Shown here: in pieces, positions 37,201-46,575 of the stretch
How the letters are laid out: each line of letters opens with the position of its first letter
Numbering within the stretch: position 1 is the first letter of the stretch
DNA from: Maricurvus nonylphenolicus
GTDB lineage: Bacteria; Pseudomonadota; Gammaproteobacteria; Pseudomonadales; Cellvibrionaceae
Length of the DNA: 64,000 nt
Assembly (NCBI RefSeq): GCF_042854845.1
Contig: NZ_AP031498.1
Coordinates: forward strand, 3,844,001 to 3,908,000
Reading direction: 5' to 3'
Translations under genes and position numbers: made by a program
The notes under the pieces: generated by a model
What the model was told of the DNA's origin: nothing
Database searches by the model: none
Seen by the model: the letters and a program-made list of their open reading frames with translations, nothing else

Positions 37201-38854
37201 GCATTGCTGCTGGAGCAGCGCAGTAGGTTAACGTTTGTTTTGCTTGTAAATATGCCTGCTCTTTCTGGGAGAGATCGAGAGTACTGCTAGCCTGAAGTAA
37301 TTCTGACTCCCTTCTTTTTGTAATTAACTCACTTTCAGTTTTTAAAAAGCTTAACCAACGATGCCTGATTTGGGTTTTCTCATGTTCAGACATTGAAGCC
37401 AATGCTTTATTAATAATCGACACTAACTCAGGCCAGTCCGATCGAACACCAAAGGTTAAATCGATAGGCCAATCCAATACCATGGCAACTTCGATATAGG
37501 GGATGCCTTCACGAATCGCAGCAAATTGTAAACCTTCCGAGTAAACCGCGTACTCAGCTTCCCCCGAAATAACAGCCTCCACCATGTCTCTTAAAGAATC
37601 CACCCAGAGCACTTTTTTTATGCCCATTTGTTTAATAAAACGTTGTGCTTCTAAAGCCCCTCTGGGGGCAACCATTATCCGATCTTTTAAATCTGTAACA
37701 TGTTTAATCTTGGAAGGATTACCTTGTTTGACAAATACTACCGGGGTGACTTGGGTGTAAGGCTCAGAATAAAGCATATAATCCATGTTCTCTTGCCTAA
37801 CCGAGGTTGTGATGCCATCTACTTGTCGTTGCTTTACTTTTTGATGCACCTCTACCCATCTATCCCGATGAATATTAAATGTCAGCCCCGTCTTCTGAGA
37901 AATTATATTAAGGTAATCTGGTACTATCCCCGCTGCGTTACCTTCGTTATCGGTTAAAGAGAAAGGGACATTTTGATTGGAATCCCCGAAGGTAATCACG
38001 GGATTATCTTTAATAAAAGCTATTTCCTCTGGCGAAAACCGAATGGCATGGCTCGTTAAACTGATACCTGAAAACCATTTTTCCCGGATGGCCAGCAACT
38101 CTTGCTGTGAAATAGCCGCTACCGCTTTATTAATAATGCCGGCGAGTTGTGGATTTTCAGGTTTGATCGCAATAACCGTTTCAACAGGGTTCCCTAACGG
38201 AAACTTGATATCGAATAAATCGATACCTTCCTCTTTGGCATGCAATAAGGTTGGCATGGTCGCAACGGTATAGTCTGCTTCTCCACTGATAATTGCTCGA
38301 TACATGTCGGCCACGGTGGCGTAGGCAATTAACTCTACACCCGGGACAATATCAGCAACTTTATGCTGAAACTTGAATGAGGCCACAACCCCCATACGTT
38401 TACCGGATAAATCAGCCAACCCCATGATTTGTTTGGGATTGCCTTTCCTGACGACCACATAGGCCTGCTCTTTGGCATAGGCCGGTGAGATTAAAAAATT
38501 CCGTTTGAGAGAAACCTCCGGTGTTGCTATCAGCATACCGTCAAAGCGTTTATTCCGTTGCCTGAAGGTCCCCTCCTCAACCATCTCTACACTAATATCC
38601 AGTCCCGTTGTGGCCTCAATACGTTGCACAACATCCATAGAAATCCCTTCAAACGTACCATCGCCCGCCTTCATGACATAAGGAGGCGTACTTAATAAGG
38701 TGCTGAATCTAACTTGGGGATTACTGGCAATATACCGCTGTTCAGAAGGCGTTAGGGATATTGAGGCGAATAATGCCGGCGCACAGAGGATTCCAATAAC
38801 AGCAACAATTAAGCGATAGCACAGGCTTGTAACAGGACTATGTGACAACGCCAT
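34274..38854 (-). CDS. BvgS/EvgS-like hybrid histidine kinase with three periplasmic binding domains
   Basis: This is a sensor of about 1526 residues. ATG 38854 is preferred because a signal sequence (VIGILCAPALFA) follows; a GTG at 38881 is an alternative. After the signal come three family-3 solute-binding domains in tandem (roughly residues 40-265, 280-505 and 540-765), a transmembrane helix, a HisKA domain with NMSHEIRTPMNGIIGM and His821, an HATPase domain, two receiver domains (LILMDWNMPG and LVLMDLQMPL) and a C-terminal HPt domain with HTIKGLSANLG. This is the unorthodox BvgS/EvgS layout with one binding domain more than BvgS. The ligand is probably a small polar solute; it is not known. 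It is coupled to the receiver gene downstream. Confidence 0.93.
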   Translation of the reverse strand: MALSHSPVTSLCYRLIVAVIGILCAPALFASISLTPSEQRYIASNPQVRFSTLLSTPPYVMKAGDGTFEGISMDVVQRIEATTGLDISVEMVEEGTFRQRNKRFDGMLIATPEVSLKRNFLISPAYAKEQAYVVVRKGNPKQIMGLADLSGKRMGVVASFKFQHKVADIVPGVELIAYATVADMYRAIISGEADYTVATMPTLLHAKEEGIDLFDIKFPLGNPVETVIAIKPENPQLAGIINKAVAAISQQELLAIREKWFSGISLTSHAIRFSPEEIAFIKDNPVITFGDSNQNVPFSLTDNEGNAAGIVPDYLNIISQKTGLTFNIHRDRWVEVHQKVKQRQVDGITTSVRQENMDYMLYSEPYTQVTPVVFVKQGNPSKIKHVTDLKDRIMVAPRGALEAQRFIKQMGIKKVLWVDSLRDMVEAVISGEAEYAVYSEGLQFAAIREGIPYIEVAMVLDWPIDLTFGVRSDWPELVSIINKALASMSEHEKTQIRHRWLSFLKTESELITKRRESELLQASSTLDLSQKEQAYLQAKQTLTYCAAPAAMPISAVENGEVKGLAADIVDLLGKSIGVPLMLYESPTWKLAIEAFRGNKCDFVPVAIPTQSRLEIMDFADSYMRLDVAMVTREDDLFFSRLEDFEGRYVGVVGGYAFNELLQAAHPNINLVIVESEFQGLEYVLDKRLDGFVTTLPAVNYLTQVGGIDGIKVAGVLDVDSDLGVGVQKGNQLLLSIIQKAFDDIGEEEVQAIKHKWYSVRYEESVDYRLIWQIVLAGALLMIGVLYWNRHLSRVNMALAKARENAEQATQAKSAFLANMSHEIRTPMNGIIGMAHLVLQSPLNDRQRQYAQSIEKSAKSLLGIIDDILDFSKIEAGKLNIEHIQFDLFDVVDSAIELVQYMSGDKDVEVLASYTPNVERYFVGDPLRLKQVVTNLLANAVKFTPIGEVHIAISRLGADRICFEVRDSGIGMTRKQQESLFQSFEQGDSSTTRRFGGTGLGLTIAKELVELMGGNIRVESEIGVGSTFTFEINLEHADNQSLAQGFEGKRILIVEDNEEHQAILLQQLKRFNLQIDTCMDGYEALEKACGDGEGYDLILMDWNMPGLNGIETTQEINSRFKGESSSTNVTPPTVIMVSSYCQEYLIKSAKDVGIDIFLQKPVDQSTLYDCLVKIFSESSAIYELASSDEDSLEVLKVRLKTLAGSRVLLAEDNPTNQAIVMGLLEGSGIVLDVADNGLEAVDFFKASSYELVLMDLQMPLMDGYAAAAEIRKINPEVPIIALTANAMSEEVQRTHDVGMSEHITKPIEVNKFYRVLLAYLKAKRQMHQISLMVESNEQTPAKTAVDFPGFENLDIDKGLYFVGNMALYKKILLNFCDKHEGMELASLTDEDRQRTIHTIKGLSANLGAMALHETARQLELQWTQALEDTFQHQMMALINEVREKLTYEDLVEVEAESCSAEDIEHLWQEFGEAIASKRPKQCDPIVAKLNAVKLPEAYATHFSTLKPLLQSYKFKDALAYWEQHNDH

Positions 38855-39003
38855 AGGAACTGAACCCCAATCGACATCCACCCTGAGCCGGTGGAAACTG
38901 ATTTATTCAGTATAGACAAGGTCCAAATAGCGCCGCACTACGTATAAGTATTAACATGCTATATTCAATCCTGATCTAAAGACCATTAGCCCATATACTC
39001 TTT

Positions 39004-40389
39004 ATGAAACAACTCATTTGGCTACGCAATGATTTACGCCTGGATGACAACCCGCTTTTTAGCCAGGCACAGGCAGAAGGCCCTGTAACCGTAGTCCATT
39101 ACGCTACCCCCAAGCAGTGGCAACAACATCACGAGTCCCCCGCTAAGCTAGGCCTTAAAGCAGCTTTACTGAATGACATCGGTCAACAATTGGCCGCAAA
39201 GGGGATTGAACTCATCCTGCTGACTGTGGACACCTTTACCGATATTCCCCAAAGCCTGCTGAAGTTATGTCAGCAACATACATTTGAGCGCATATGGTTT
39301 ACCGAAGAAACACCCTGGAATGAAGTACAGCGCGATAAACAAGTTACCAACCTGCTTCGTCAACATAGCATCCAGGTCAACAGTCTCCCGCCTGATCTTA
39401 TCGTTAATCAACCGGTGTTAAACAAACAGGCGCTGCCCTTTAAGGTCTTTACGCCCTACTACAAAACCTGGTTACAGCAACTGCTGGCGAGTCAGCAGTT
39501 ACCGCTTAAAGGACCTAAAAAACAGGCTGATGCTTTTGATTGGGCAATGCAGTCATTCCCTTGGGCTGGTGATTTTCGTAACGATCTGTGGCCGGGTACA
39601 GAAAAAGCCGTCCGCCAAAAACTGCGCAAGTTTTCCCAACAGCGTTTACTCGATTATGCCGAGCAAAGGGACTACCCAGCCACCCCCGGCACCAGCACAC
39701 TTTCAGCCTATCTGGCCCAGGGGGTATTGGGCCCTCGTCGCTTGTTGGAAGCCGTGCAAGTCAGCTGCGCCCAGGCGGGCAAGGAATGGCTGGATGATGA
39801 CTGGCTGCGTGAATTAGCCTGGCGGGATTTCTATCGCCAACTAATGACACACTTCCCCCATATCAATAAAAACCAGGCATTTAAACAAGATACGGATCGT
39901 ATTATCTGGCGCCAGGATAAAACCGGACTTGATGCCTGGAGTAAAGGCCAAACCGGCTTCCCGATTATTGATGCTGCCATGCGTCAACTGCTGCAAACCG
40001 GTTGGATGCACAATCGCTTGCGTATGTTAGCCGCAAGTTTCCTGACTAAATTACTGTTTCTCGATTGGCGCGAGGGCGAGCGTTTTTTTATGCAGCATTT
40101 GATTGATGGCGAGTTTGCTGCCAATAACGGCGGTTGGCAGTGGAGTGCCTCTACCGGTTGTGATGCCGCCCCCTACTTCCGCGTGTTTAATCCCACGCGA
40201 CAGTCGGAAAAATTTGATCCCGAGGGTGAATTCATTCGTCGTTTTGTACCGGAGCTGGCCGACCTGAGCAACAAATCTATCCACAATCCCAGTAGCGAAG
40301 AAAGGTTACAGGCCGGCTACCCGGAACCGGTGGTGGATTACAAAGCCGCCCGACAATTCGCGATTGATCAGTTTGCCGCGCTAAAATAG
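39004..40389 (+). CDS. phrB: Deoxyribodipyrimidine photolyase
   Basis: Photolyase repairs cyclobutane pyrimidine dimers with blue light. The 461-residue protein has the N-terminal antenna-binding domain (IWLRNDLRLDDNP), the FAD-binding domain with WRDFYRQLMTHFP, TGWMHNRLRM and NNGGWQWSASTGCDAAPYF, and length like class I CPD photolyases. The order of Trp residues fits the electron-transfer chain. It is a lone gene between the hybrid kinase and the ModE-type regulator. The family is secure; CPD over 6-4 specificity is by similarity. Confidence 0.95.
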   Translation: MKQLIWLRNDLRLDDNPLFSQAQAEGPVTVVHYATPKQWQQHHESPAKLGLKAALLNDIGQQLAAKGIELILLTVDTFTDIPQSLLKLCQQHTFERIWFTEETPWNEVQRDKQVTNLLRQHSIQVNSLPPDLIVNQPVLNKQALPFKVFTPYYKTWLQQLLASQQLPLKGPKKQADAFDWAMQSFPWAGDFRNDLWPGTEKAVRQKLRKFSQQRLLDYAEQRDYPATPGTSTLSAYLAQGVLGPRRLLEAVQVSCAQAGKEWLDDDWLRELAWRDFYRQLMTHFPHINKNQAFKQDTDRIIWRQDKTGLDAWSKGQTGFPIIDAAMRQLLQTGWMHNRLRMLAASFLTKLLFLDWREGERFFMQHLIDGEFAANNGGWQWSASTGCDAAPYFRVFNPTRQSEKFDPEGEFIRRFVPELADLSNKSIHNPSSEERLQAGYPEPVVDYKAARQFAIDQFAALK

Positions 40390-40407
40390 CTATACCTATC
40401 ACCCATA

Positions 40408-41466
40408 TCAAAAAACCAAATCTATTGCCGGGCATAGCTCACCACTGCCGTCGCTGCTGTAACCCGGTAAAGCGGCAATCGCCTTATGAAACTCATCACT
40501 ACCTATGGCGGAAAGAAATTGCTGTACCGAGGCATCGTTTAATTTTTGCTTCTGACACAGGAAAATATAATCTTCCACCGCCATAGGAATAAAATCCAAA
40601 TCAAACTGCTTGGCCGCCGCTTTTACCCCAAACCCTACATCGGCCATGCCTGCCGCCACATAGGCAGCAATGGCGCCATGAGTGAACTCCTGATCGTTGT
40701 AACCCACAATCGCGTTACTCTCGATTCCGTGGTTCTTGAGTAGCTGATCGAAGATAGACCGTGTACCCGATTCACTCTGCCGGTTAATAAACTTCACCGA
40801 CGGTTGCTGCAAATCTTCAAGACTGTGGATAGCTTTAGGATTGCCTTTACAAACAATCAGTCCCTGTTCACGGCTAACAAACCGAATCGCGATATGTGAA
40901 CTGATCTCGCGTCGATAGGCTTCCGTTAACGCGGGAATATCCACATCCCTGGGTACATGAATACCTGCCAAATCACATGCTCCGCGATTTAATGCCGCCA
41001 GAGCTTCCAGGGGACTGTGGTACTGCAAATCCAGCTGAAACTGCTCGGCAAATTCTGGTAACAGGGCAACCGCATAACCGTGACTGGCATGCACTTTTAA
41101 CAACGGCGTCACATCGGCCATGGCCCGATGCAGTTCTAAATTTATTTCCGAGGCTAGATTATCCATCTGCGGTTTTAAGCGCGCCATCACCCGTTGCTCG
41201 GCCCACAACAGCTTTTCGCCAAAGGCAGTTAATTGAGCTCCACGCCCCTTCGACAAAACCACCACTTCTGCCCCAAAAAAGCCGCTCCACTTTTTTAACA
41301 AGTTCCAGGCATGACGGTAGGAAATATCGATCGCTTTGGCGGCCGTCGTCAGCTTGCCGTGCTGATGCAGGGCACTTAACAGGCGAAACAACTGTGGATC
41401 TACCCGGTTGCCAGCTTCATCACTGAATGACCAACTGGGGTCGATATGGATACGTTTGATATTCAT
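40408..41466 (-). CDS. ModE-type HTH regulator with PBP-like domain
   Basis: This 352-residue protein has an N-terminal ModE-type winged helix (about 20-115: FRLLSALHQHGKLTTAAKAI, then SYRHAWNLLKKW) and a C-terminal periplasmic-binding-protein-like domain (about 120-345) of the kind linked to molybdate or tungstate regulators, with INRQSESGTRSIFDQL and AGMADVGFGVKAAA. It is divergent from the fds formate dehydrogenase operon, whose enzyme needs a molybdenum cofactor. It therefore probably controls that operon in response to metal or formate. Domain calls are firm; the target is inference. Confidence 0.88.
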   Translation of the reverse strand: MNIKRIHIDPSWSFSDEAGNRVDPQLFRLLSALHQHGKLTTAAKAIDISYRHAWNLLKKWSGFFGAEVVVLSKGRGAQLTAFGEKLLWAEQRVMARLKPQMDNLASEINLELHRAMADVTPLLKVHASHGYAVALLPEFAEQFQLDLQYHSPLEALAALNRGACDLAGIHVPRDVDIPALTEAYRREISSHIAIRFVSREQGLIVCKGNPKAIHSLEDLQQPSVKFINRQSESGTRSIFDQLLKNHGIESNAIVGYNDQEFTHGAIAAYVAAGMADVGFGVKAAAKQFDLDFIPMAVEDYIFLCQKQKLNDASVQQFLSAIGSDEFHKAIAALPGYSSDGSGELCPAIDLVF

Positions 41467-41630
41467 ACAATATAGGTTTAGTTTTTATTCCAAATAGGTA
41501 CTTTTGTACATATTTTTACTCTTTCAGACCGGTGCTAACATTATATATACAGCAGCATAACAACATATGCACAATAGTTCATATTTAGATATTAACTATT
41601 ATTGAAAGTAACCGTTTTAGGAAGATAGCC
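41467..41630. promoter_or_regulatory. Divergent promoter region of regulator and fds operon
   Basis: This is an AT-rich 164-bp region between the ModE-type regulator and fdsG. It contains ATTATATATACAGCAGCATAA, which is loosely like a ModE operator with two AT-rich half sites, but the match is weak. AGGAAG lies 5-6 nt before the fdsG start. Confidence 0.35.
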
Positions 41631-42131
41631 ATGCCCGCAGCCGTCAGCCAGGCGCGCATCCAGTCCATCATTGCAGAACACCAGCCGCTTGAAGGCCCCC
41701 TGCTGCCGATACTGCACGCCCTCCAACATGACTTTGGTTATGTGCCCAAAGAAGCCATCGAGCCTCTGTGCCAATCCCTCAGCCTTAGCCGTGCCGATAT
41801 CCAGGGCGTTCTCAGTTTCTACCACACCTTTCGGCAGAGCCCAGGCGGTAAACATACCCTGCAGGTGTGTCGCGCTGAAGCCTGCCAGGCCATGGGCAGT
41901 CGCGAACTGGAAGCACAGGTCAAAGCACTGCTGGGCATCGACTACCACCAAACCACGCCAGATCAATTAATCACCCTGGAACCGGTTTACTGTTTAGGCA
42001 ACTGTGCCTGCTCGCCCAATATTCGTGTGGATAACCAAATCTACGGCCGCGTGAGTAAGCAGCGTGTCAGCGAGATTGTGGATGAATTGCAAACACAGCC
42101 ACTGACACTCGCCACGGAGGTGAAGGCATGA
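41631..42131 (+). CDS. fdsG: NAD-dependent formate dehydrogenase gamma subunit (NuoE-like)
   Basis: This 166-residue protein is a thioredoxin-like [2Fe-2S] subunit. The four cluster Cys are at 80, 85, 121 and 125 (VCRAEACQ and YCLGNCACSPN), as in NuoE. It passes electrons between the beta subunit and the rest of the soluble FDH complex. AGGAAG precedes the start. The TGA overlaps the ATG of fdsB (ATGA), so translation is coupled. The gene order G-B-A then FdhD then D matches the Cupriavidus fds operon. Identification is secure. Confidence 0.95.
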   Translation: MPAAVSQARIQSIIAEHQPLEGPLLPILHALQHDFGYVPKEAIEPLCQSLSLSRADIQGVLSFYHTFRQSPGGKHTLQVCRAEACQAMGSRELEAQVKALLGIDYHQTTPDQLITLEPVYCLGNCACSPNIRVDNQIYGRVSKQRVSEIVDELQTQPLTLATEVKA

Positions 42132-43681
42132 GCCGTTTTTATTTACCTCGGGAAACCACCGCCTTGTCACTGGGTGCGGACGCGTTGGCGCAACAACTTC
42201 AAGCAAGCGCTCAAACTCAACAACACAACATAGAACTGGTGCGCAACGGTTCACGCGGTTTGTTTTGGCTGGAACCCATGCTGGAAATTGAAACCACCAA
42301 GGGCCGAGTTGCCTATGGGCCACTGGTAAAAGACGATATCGATAGCTTGCTGGCGACCGATTACAACCAAGGCCCAACGGATCACCCCAAATGTCTTGGC
42401 CTTACTGAACATATTCCCTATTTAGCCAAACAGCAGCGCATGACGTTTTCACGCGCCGGTATCACAGACCCGGTATCGGTTTCTGAATACCAGCAATATG
42501 GCGGTTTCGCCGCATTAAAGAAAGCCATTGGCGATAACCCACAAACGATTGTCGATGAAGTAAAAACATCCGGCCTTCGCGGCCGCGGTGGTGCGGCCTT
42601 TCCCACGGCGATTAAATGGCAAACCGTAAAAGACGCGCCCGGCGAGCAAAAATATATTGTCTGCAATGCCGATGAAGGCGACTCCGGTACCTTCGCCGAC
42701 CGCCTGTTAATGGAAAGCGATCCGCTGTGTTTGATTGAAGGTATGACATTGGCTGGCCTCGCCGCAGGGGCAACCAAAGGTTATATCTACCTGCGCGAAG
42801 AATATCCCGTCGCCCATCAAACCCTAAACGAAGCCATAGCCAATGCCGAGGCAGAAAACCTGCTGGGCAAAAATATTTTAAATTCCGGTCGCGACTTTGA
42901 ATTACAAGTACGCCTGGGTGCCGGCGCCTATATTTGCGGCGAAGAAACCTCGCTACTGGAAAGTCTGGAAGGTAAACGCGGATTGGTTCGTGCTAAGCCA
43001 CCACTGCCAGCGCTAGTCGGATTATTCGGCAAGCCCACCATTGTGAATAATGTACTTACCTTTGCCGCTGTACCGTTTATTGTGGATAAAGGTGGCGAGG
43101 CTTACGCCAATTACGGTGTGGGCCGCTCCAAAGGCACCATGCCCTTCCAACTGGCTGGCAATGTAAAACGTGGTGGTCTGGTTGAAACAGCTTTCGGAAT
43201 CACTCTGAAAGAACTGATCGAAGATTTTGGCGATGGTACCTATAACGGCAAAGCATTGCGCGCAGTACAAGTGGGTGGCCCACTAGGCGCTTACTTACCC
43301 GAGTCATTGTGGGATACCCCCATGGATTACGAAGCCTTTACCGCCATTGGCGCCGGTGTAGGTCACGGCGGTATAGTTCTGTTTGATGAATCCGTCGACC
43401 TGTCGCAACAGGCACGCTTTTCCATGGAGTTTTGTGTAGCGGAATCCTGCGGTAAATGCACACCGTGCCGGATTGGCTCCACCCGCGGCGTTGAAGTTAT
43501 TGACCGTATTCGTGCCGGCAAAAATACCGAAGACAATCTGGAATTACTCAGTGACCTGTGTGAAACCATGATCGATGGATCACTGTGCGCCATGGGTGGC
43601 ATGACACCAATTCCCGTGCAAAGCGCGGTTAAACATTTCCCCGAAGATTTTATTAATAACCAAACCGAAGCTAAAGTGTGA
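42128..43681 (+). CDS. fdsB: NAD-dependent formate dehydrogenase beta subunit (NuoF-like)
   Basis: This 517-residue subunit binds FMN, NAD and a [4Fe-4S] cluster and reduces NAD+. An N-terminal thioredoxin-like part (about 1-110) is followed by the NuoF core with GRGGAAFPTAIKW, CNADEGDSGTFADR, GAYICGEETSLLESLEG, and the cluster motif ESCGKCTPCRIG. It overlaps fdsG by 4 nt at the start and touches the frame of fdsA at the end. Identification is secure. Confidence 0.96.
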   Translation: MSRFYLPRETTALSLGADALAQQLQASAQTQQHNIELVRNGSRGLFWLEPMLEIETTKGRVAYGPLVKDDIDSLLATDYNQGPTDHPKCLGLTEHIPYLAKQQRMTFSRAGITDPVSVSEYQQYGGFAALKKAIGDNPQTIVDEVKTSGLRGRGGAAFPTAIKWQTVKDAPGEQKYIVCNADEGDSGTFADRLLMESDPLCLIEGMTLAGLAAGATKGYIYLREEYPVAHQTLNEAIANAEAENLLGKNILNSGRDFELQVRLGAGAYICGEETSLLESLEGKRGLVRAKPPLPALVGLFGKPTIVNNVLTFAAVPFIVDKGGEAYANYGVGRSKGTMPFQLAGNVKRGGLVETAFGITLKELIEDFGDGTYNGKALRAVQVGGPLGAYLPESLWDTPMDYEAFTAIGAGVGHGGIVLFDESVDLSQQARFSMEFCVAESCGKCTPCRIGSTRGVEVIDRIRAGKNTEDNLELLSDLCETMIDGSLCAMGGMTPIPVQSAVKHFPEDFINNQTEAKV

Positions 43682-43692
43682 TTGAGGCTAAC

Positions 43693-46575
43693 ATGATAAA
43701 TTATTTTGATCCCGCTCAAGAGCACACATTCGATCACGATAAGGACTACGGCACCCCCGCTAGCTTATCCACAGAATCTGTTTCGCTGAATATCGATGGT
43801 GTAGATATCACCGTACCGGCAGGCACATCGGTTTTGCGCGCCGCTGCACTGGCCGACATTAATATTCCCAAACTCTGCGCCAGTGATAATCTGGAAGCTT
43901 TTGGTTCCTGCCGCTTGTGCGCTGTACAGATTGAAGGCCGCCGTGGTACACCGGCATCCTGCACCACGCCGGTGGAAGAAGGAATGCAGGTCACCACCCA
44001 AAATGCAAAACTCGCCAAACTGCGCCGCAATATTATGGAGCTGTATATCTCCGATCACCCGCTGGACTGTTTAACCTGTCCGGCCAACGGTGACTGCGAA
44101 CTACAGGATATGGCCGGTGCCGTAGGACTGCGAGAAGTACGCTACGGCTTCGAGGGTGAAAATCATTTAAGCGCAGAAAAAGATAGCTCCAACCCTTATT
44201 TCACCTTTGATCCTAGTAAGTGCATTGTCTGCTCACGCTGTGTGCGCGCCTGCAGCGAAGTGCAAGGCACCTTTGCCCTGACTGTGGATGGTCGCGGTTT
44301 TGATTCAAAAATTGCCGCTGGCAGTGACCAAGCGTTCATGGATTCCGACTGTGTATCCTGCGGTGCCTGTGTGCAAGCTTGCCCCACCGCGACCCTGATG
44401 GAAAACAGCGTGATAGAACAGGGCCAACCGGATCACAGTATCGTCACCACCTGCGCCTACTGCGGTGTGGGCTGTTCATTTAAAGCTGAAATGCAAGGCA
44501 ATCAACTGGTACGCATGGTGCCCTATAAAGGCGGCCAGGCGAATCAGGGCCACTCCTGTGTTAAAGGCCGCTTTGCCTTTGGTTATGCCACCCACCCGGA
44601 TCGTCTGACCAAACCGATGGTGCGCGACAGTATTGATGACCCCTGGCACGAAGTGGACTGGGAAGAAGCCTTTAACTTTGCTGCACAAAAACTCAAAGGC
44701 ATTCAAGCCAAGTACGGCCGTGAAAGTATTGGTGGCATTACCTCTTCGCGTTGCACAAATGAAGAAACCTACCTAACCCAAAAACTGATTCGTGCCGGCT
44801 TTGGTAACAACAATACCGATACCTGCGCCCGTGTTTGTCACTCGCCTACCGGTTACGGCTTAAAAACCACCCTGGGAGAATCCGCAGGTACACAAACCTT
44901 TGAGTCGGTACTCAAGTCAGACACCATTATTGTGATCGGTGCCAACCCCACCGACGCCCACCCAGTGTTCGGCTCACTGATGCGCAAACGTTTACGCCAG
45001 GGAGCAAAACTCATTGTTGCCGATCCACGCCAAATTGATTTGCTCAATACACCGCATATGGATCATGCACTGCATTTGCCACTAAAACCCGGCACCAATG
45101 TCGCGCTGATTAATGCCCTGGCCCATGTAGTGATTACCGAAGGACTGGAAGATACCGATTTTATCCACAACCGCTGCGACGAACGCGCTTATCAACAATG
45201 GCGAGAGTTTATTGCCGATACTCGCCACGCACCGGAATCCACTGCAGAGATTACCGGCCTCGATCCCGAGCAAGTTCGCCGTGCCGCCAGAATTTATGCC
45301 AATGCCAGTAACGGTGCCATCTACTACGGCCTGGGTGTAACCGAACACAGCCAGGGCTCTACCATGGTGATGGGCATTGCCAACCTGGCGATGGCTACCG
45401 GCAATATCGGTCGTGAAGGCGTGGGCGTTAATCCACTGCGTGGGCAAAACAATGTGCAGGGTTCCTGTGATATGGGCTCCTTCCCACACGAACTGCCCGG
45501 TTATCAACACGTATCCGATGCGAAAGTTCGCGCTCGCTTTGAAGCCGTATGGCAAGCGCCCATCGATGACGAACCCGGTCTGCGCATTCCTAATATGTTT
45601 GATGCGGCCATCGCTGGCAGCTTTAAAGGCTTGTATGTGCAGGGTGAAGATATCGCCCAATCCGACCCCAACACCCAACATGTTGAAGAAGCACTGCGCT
45701 CGCTGGAATGTTTAATCGTGCAGGATATCTTCCTTAACGAAACAGCGAAGTTTGCCCACGTACTTTTGCCCGGCTCTTCTTTCCTGGAAAAGAACGGCAC
45801 CTTTACCAACGCCGAGCGCCGCATTAATCGCGTACGCAAAGTCATGGCACCGATTGCCGGCAAAGAAGACTGGGAAGTAACCGTCGGTTTAGCCAACGCC
45901 CTTGGCTATAACATGGAATACAACCACCCCAGTGAAATCATGGATGAAATTGCCCAACTCACCCCCACCTTTACCGGTGTGAGTTACGACAAGCTGGAAC
46001 AACTCGGCAGTATCCAATGGCCCTGTAACGAGCAGCACCCCAACGGCACCCCCACCATGCACGAAGTGGACTTCCCCATCGGCAAAGGTAACTTCACCAT
46101 TACCGAATACGTAGCCACTGACGAGCGCACCAACCGCCGCTTCCCGCTGCTACTCACCACCGGCCGCATCCTGTCACAATACAATGTCGGCGCCCAAACC
46201 CGCCGCACCGACAACCAACATTGGCACGATGAAGACGTATTGGAAGTACACCCCAGCGATGCCGAACTGCGCGGTATTCACGACAACGACTGGCTCGGCA
46301 TCAGCAGCCGCGCAGGCCAAACCGTACTGCGTGCGCGGATTAGCGAACGCATGTTACCCGGCGTGGTATACACAACTTTCCACCACCCCGGCAGTGGCGC
46401 CAATGTGATTACCACCGACAGCTCCGACTGGGCCACCAACTGCCCGGAATATAAAGTCACCGCCGTACAGGTGGAAAAAGTTAGCCAGCCTTCCGAATGG
46501 CAACAAAGCTTTAAGCGCTTCAACGAGCAACAACTGAAGCACAAAGCCTCGGCAGCCAACAGCACGGTGAAATAA
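43693..46575 (+). CDS. fdsA: NAD-dependent formate dehydrogenase alpha subunit, molybdenum enzyme
   Basis: FdsA oxidises formate to CO2 at a bis-molybdopterin site. The start ATG 43693 is preferred, with GAGG 5 nt upstream; an overlapping GTG at 43678 is an alternative. The 960-residue chain has an N-terminal NuoG-like [2Fe-2S] (Cys62, 73, 76, 90), a His-containing cluster (DHPLDCLTCPANGDC), two ferredoxin-type [4Fe-4S] (CIVCSRCVRAC and CVSCGACVQACP), the catalytic-domain cluster CAYCGVGC, then the Mo ligand Cys382 with His383 in CARVCHSP. A Cys, not selenocysteine, is at the active site. The C-terminal molybdopterin-binding part is complete. Identification is very secure. Confidence 0.97.
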   Translation: MINYFDPAQEHTFDHDKDYGTPASLSTESVSLNIDGVDITVPAGTSVLRAAALADINIPKLCASDNLEAFGSCRLCAVQIEGRRGTPASCTTPVEEGMQVTTQNAKLAKLRRNIMELYISDHPLDCLTCPANGDCELQDMAGAVGLREVRYGFEGENHLSAEKDSSNPYFTFDPSKCIVCSRCVRACSEVQGTFALTVDGRGFDSKIAAGSDQAFMDSDCVSCGACVQACPTATLMENSVIEQGQPDHSIVTTCAYCGVGCSFKAEMQGNQLVRMVPYKGGQANQGHSCVKGRFAFGYATHPDRLTKPMVRDSIDDPWHEVDWEEAFNFAAQKLKGIQAKYGRESIGGITSSRCTNEETYLTQKLIRAGFGNNNTDTCARVCHSPTGYGLKTTLGESAGTQTFESVLKSDTIIVIGANPTDAHPVFGSLMRKRLRQGAKLIVADPRQIDLLNTPHMDHALHLPLKPGTNVALINALAHVVITEGLEDTDFIHNRCDERAYQQWREFIADTRHAPESTAEITGLDPEQVRRAARIYANASNGAIYYGLGVTEHSQGSTMVMGIANLAMATGNIGREGVGVNPLRGQNNVQGSCDMGSFPHELPGYQHVSDAKVRARFEAVWQAPIDDEPGLRIPNMFDAAIAGSFKGLYVQGEDIAQSDPNTQHVEEALRSLECLIVQDIFLNETAKFAHVLLPGSSFLEKNGTFTNAERRINRVRKVMAPIAGKEDWEVTVGLANALGYNMEYNHPSEIMDEIAQLTPTFTGVSYDKLEQLGSIQWPCNEQHPNGTPTMHEVDFPIGKGNFTITEYVATDERTNRRFPLLLTTGRILSQYNVGAQTRRTDNQHWHDEDVLEVHPSDAELRGIHDNDWLGISSRAGQTVLRARISERMLPGVVYTTFHHPGSGANVITTDSSDWATNCPEYKVTAVQVEKVSQPSEWQQSFKRFNEQQLKHKASAANSTVK

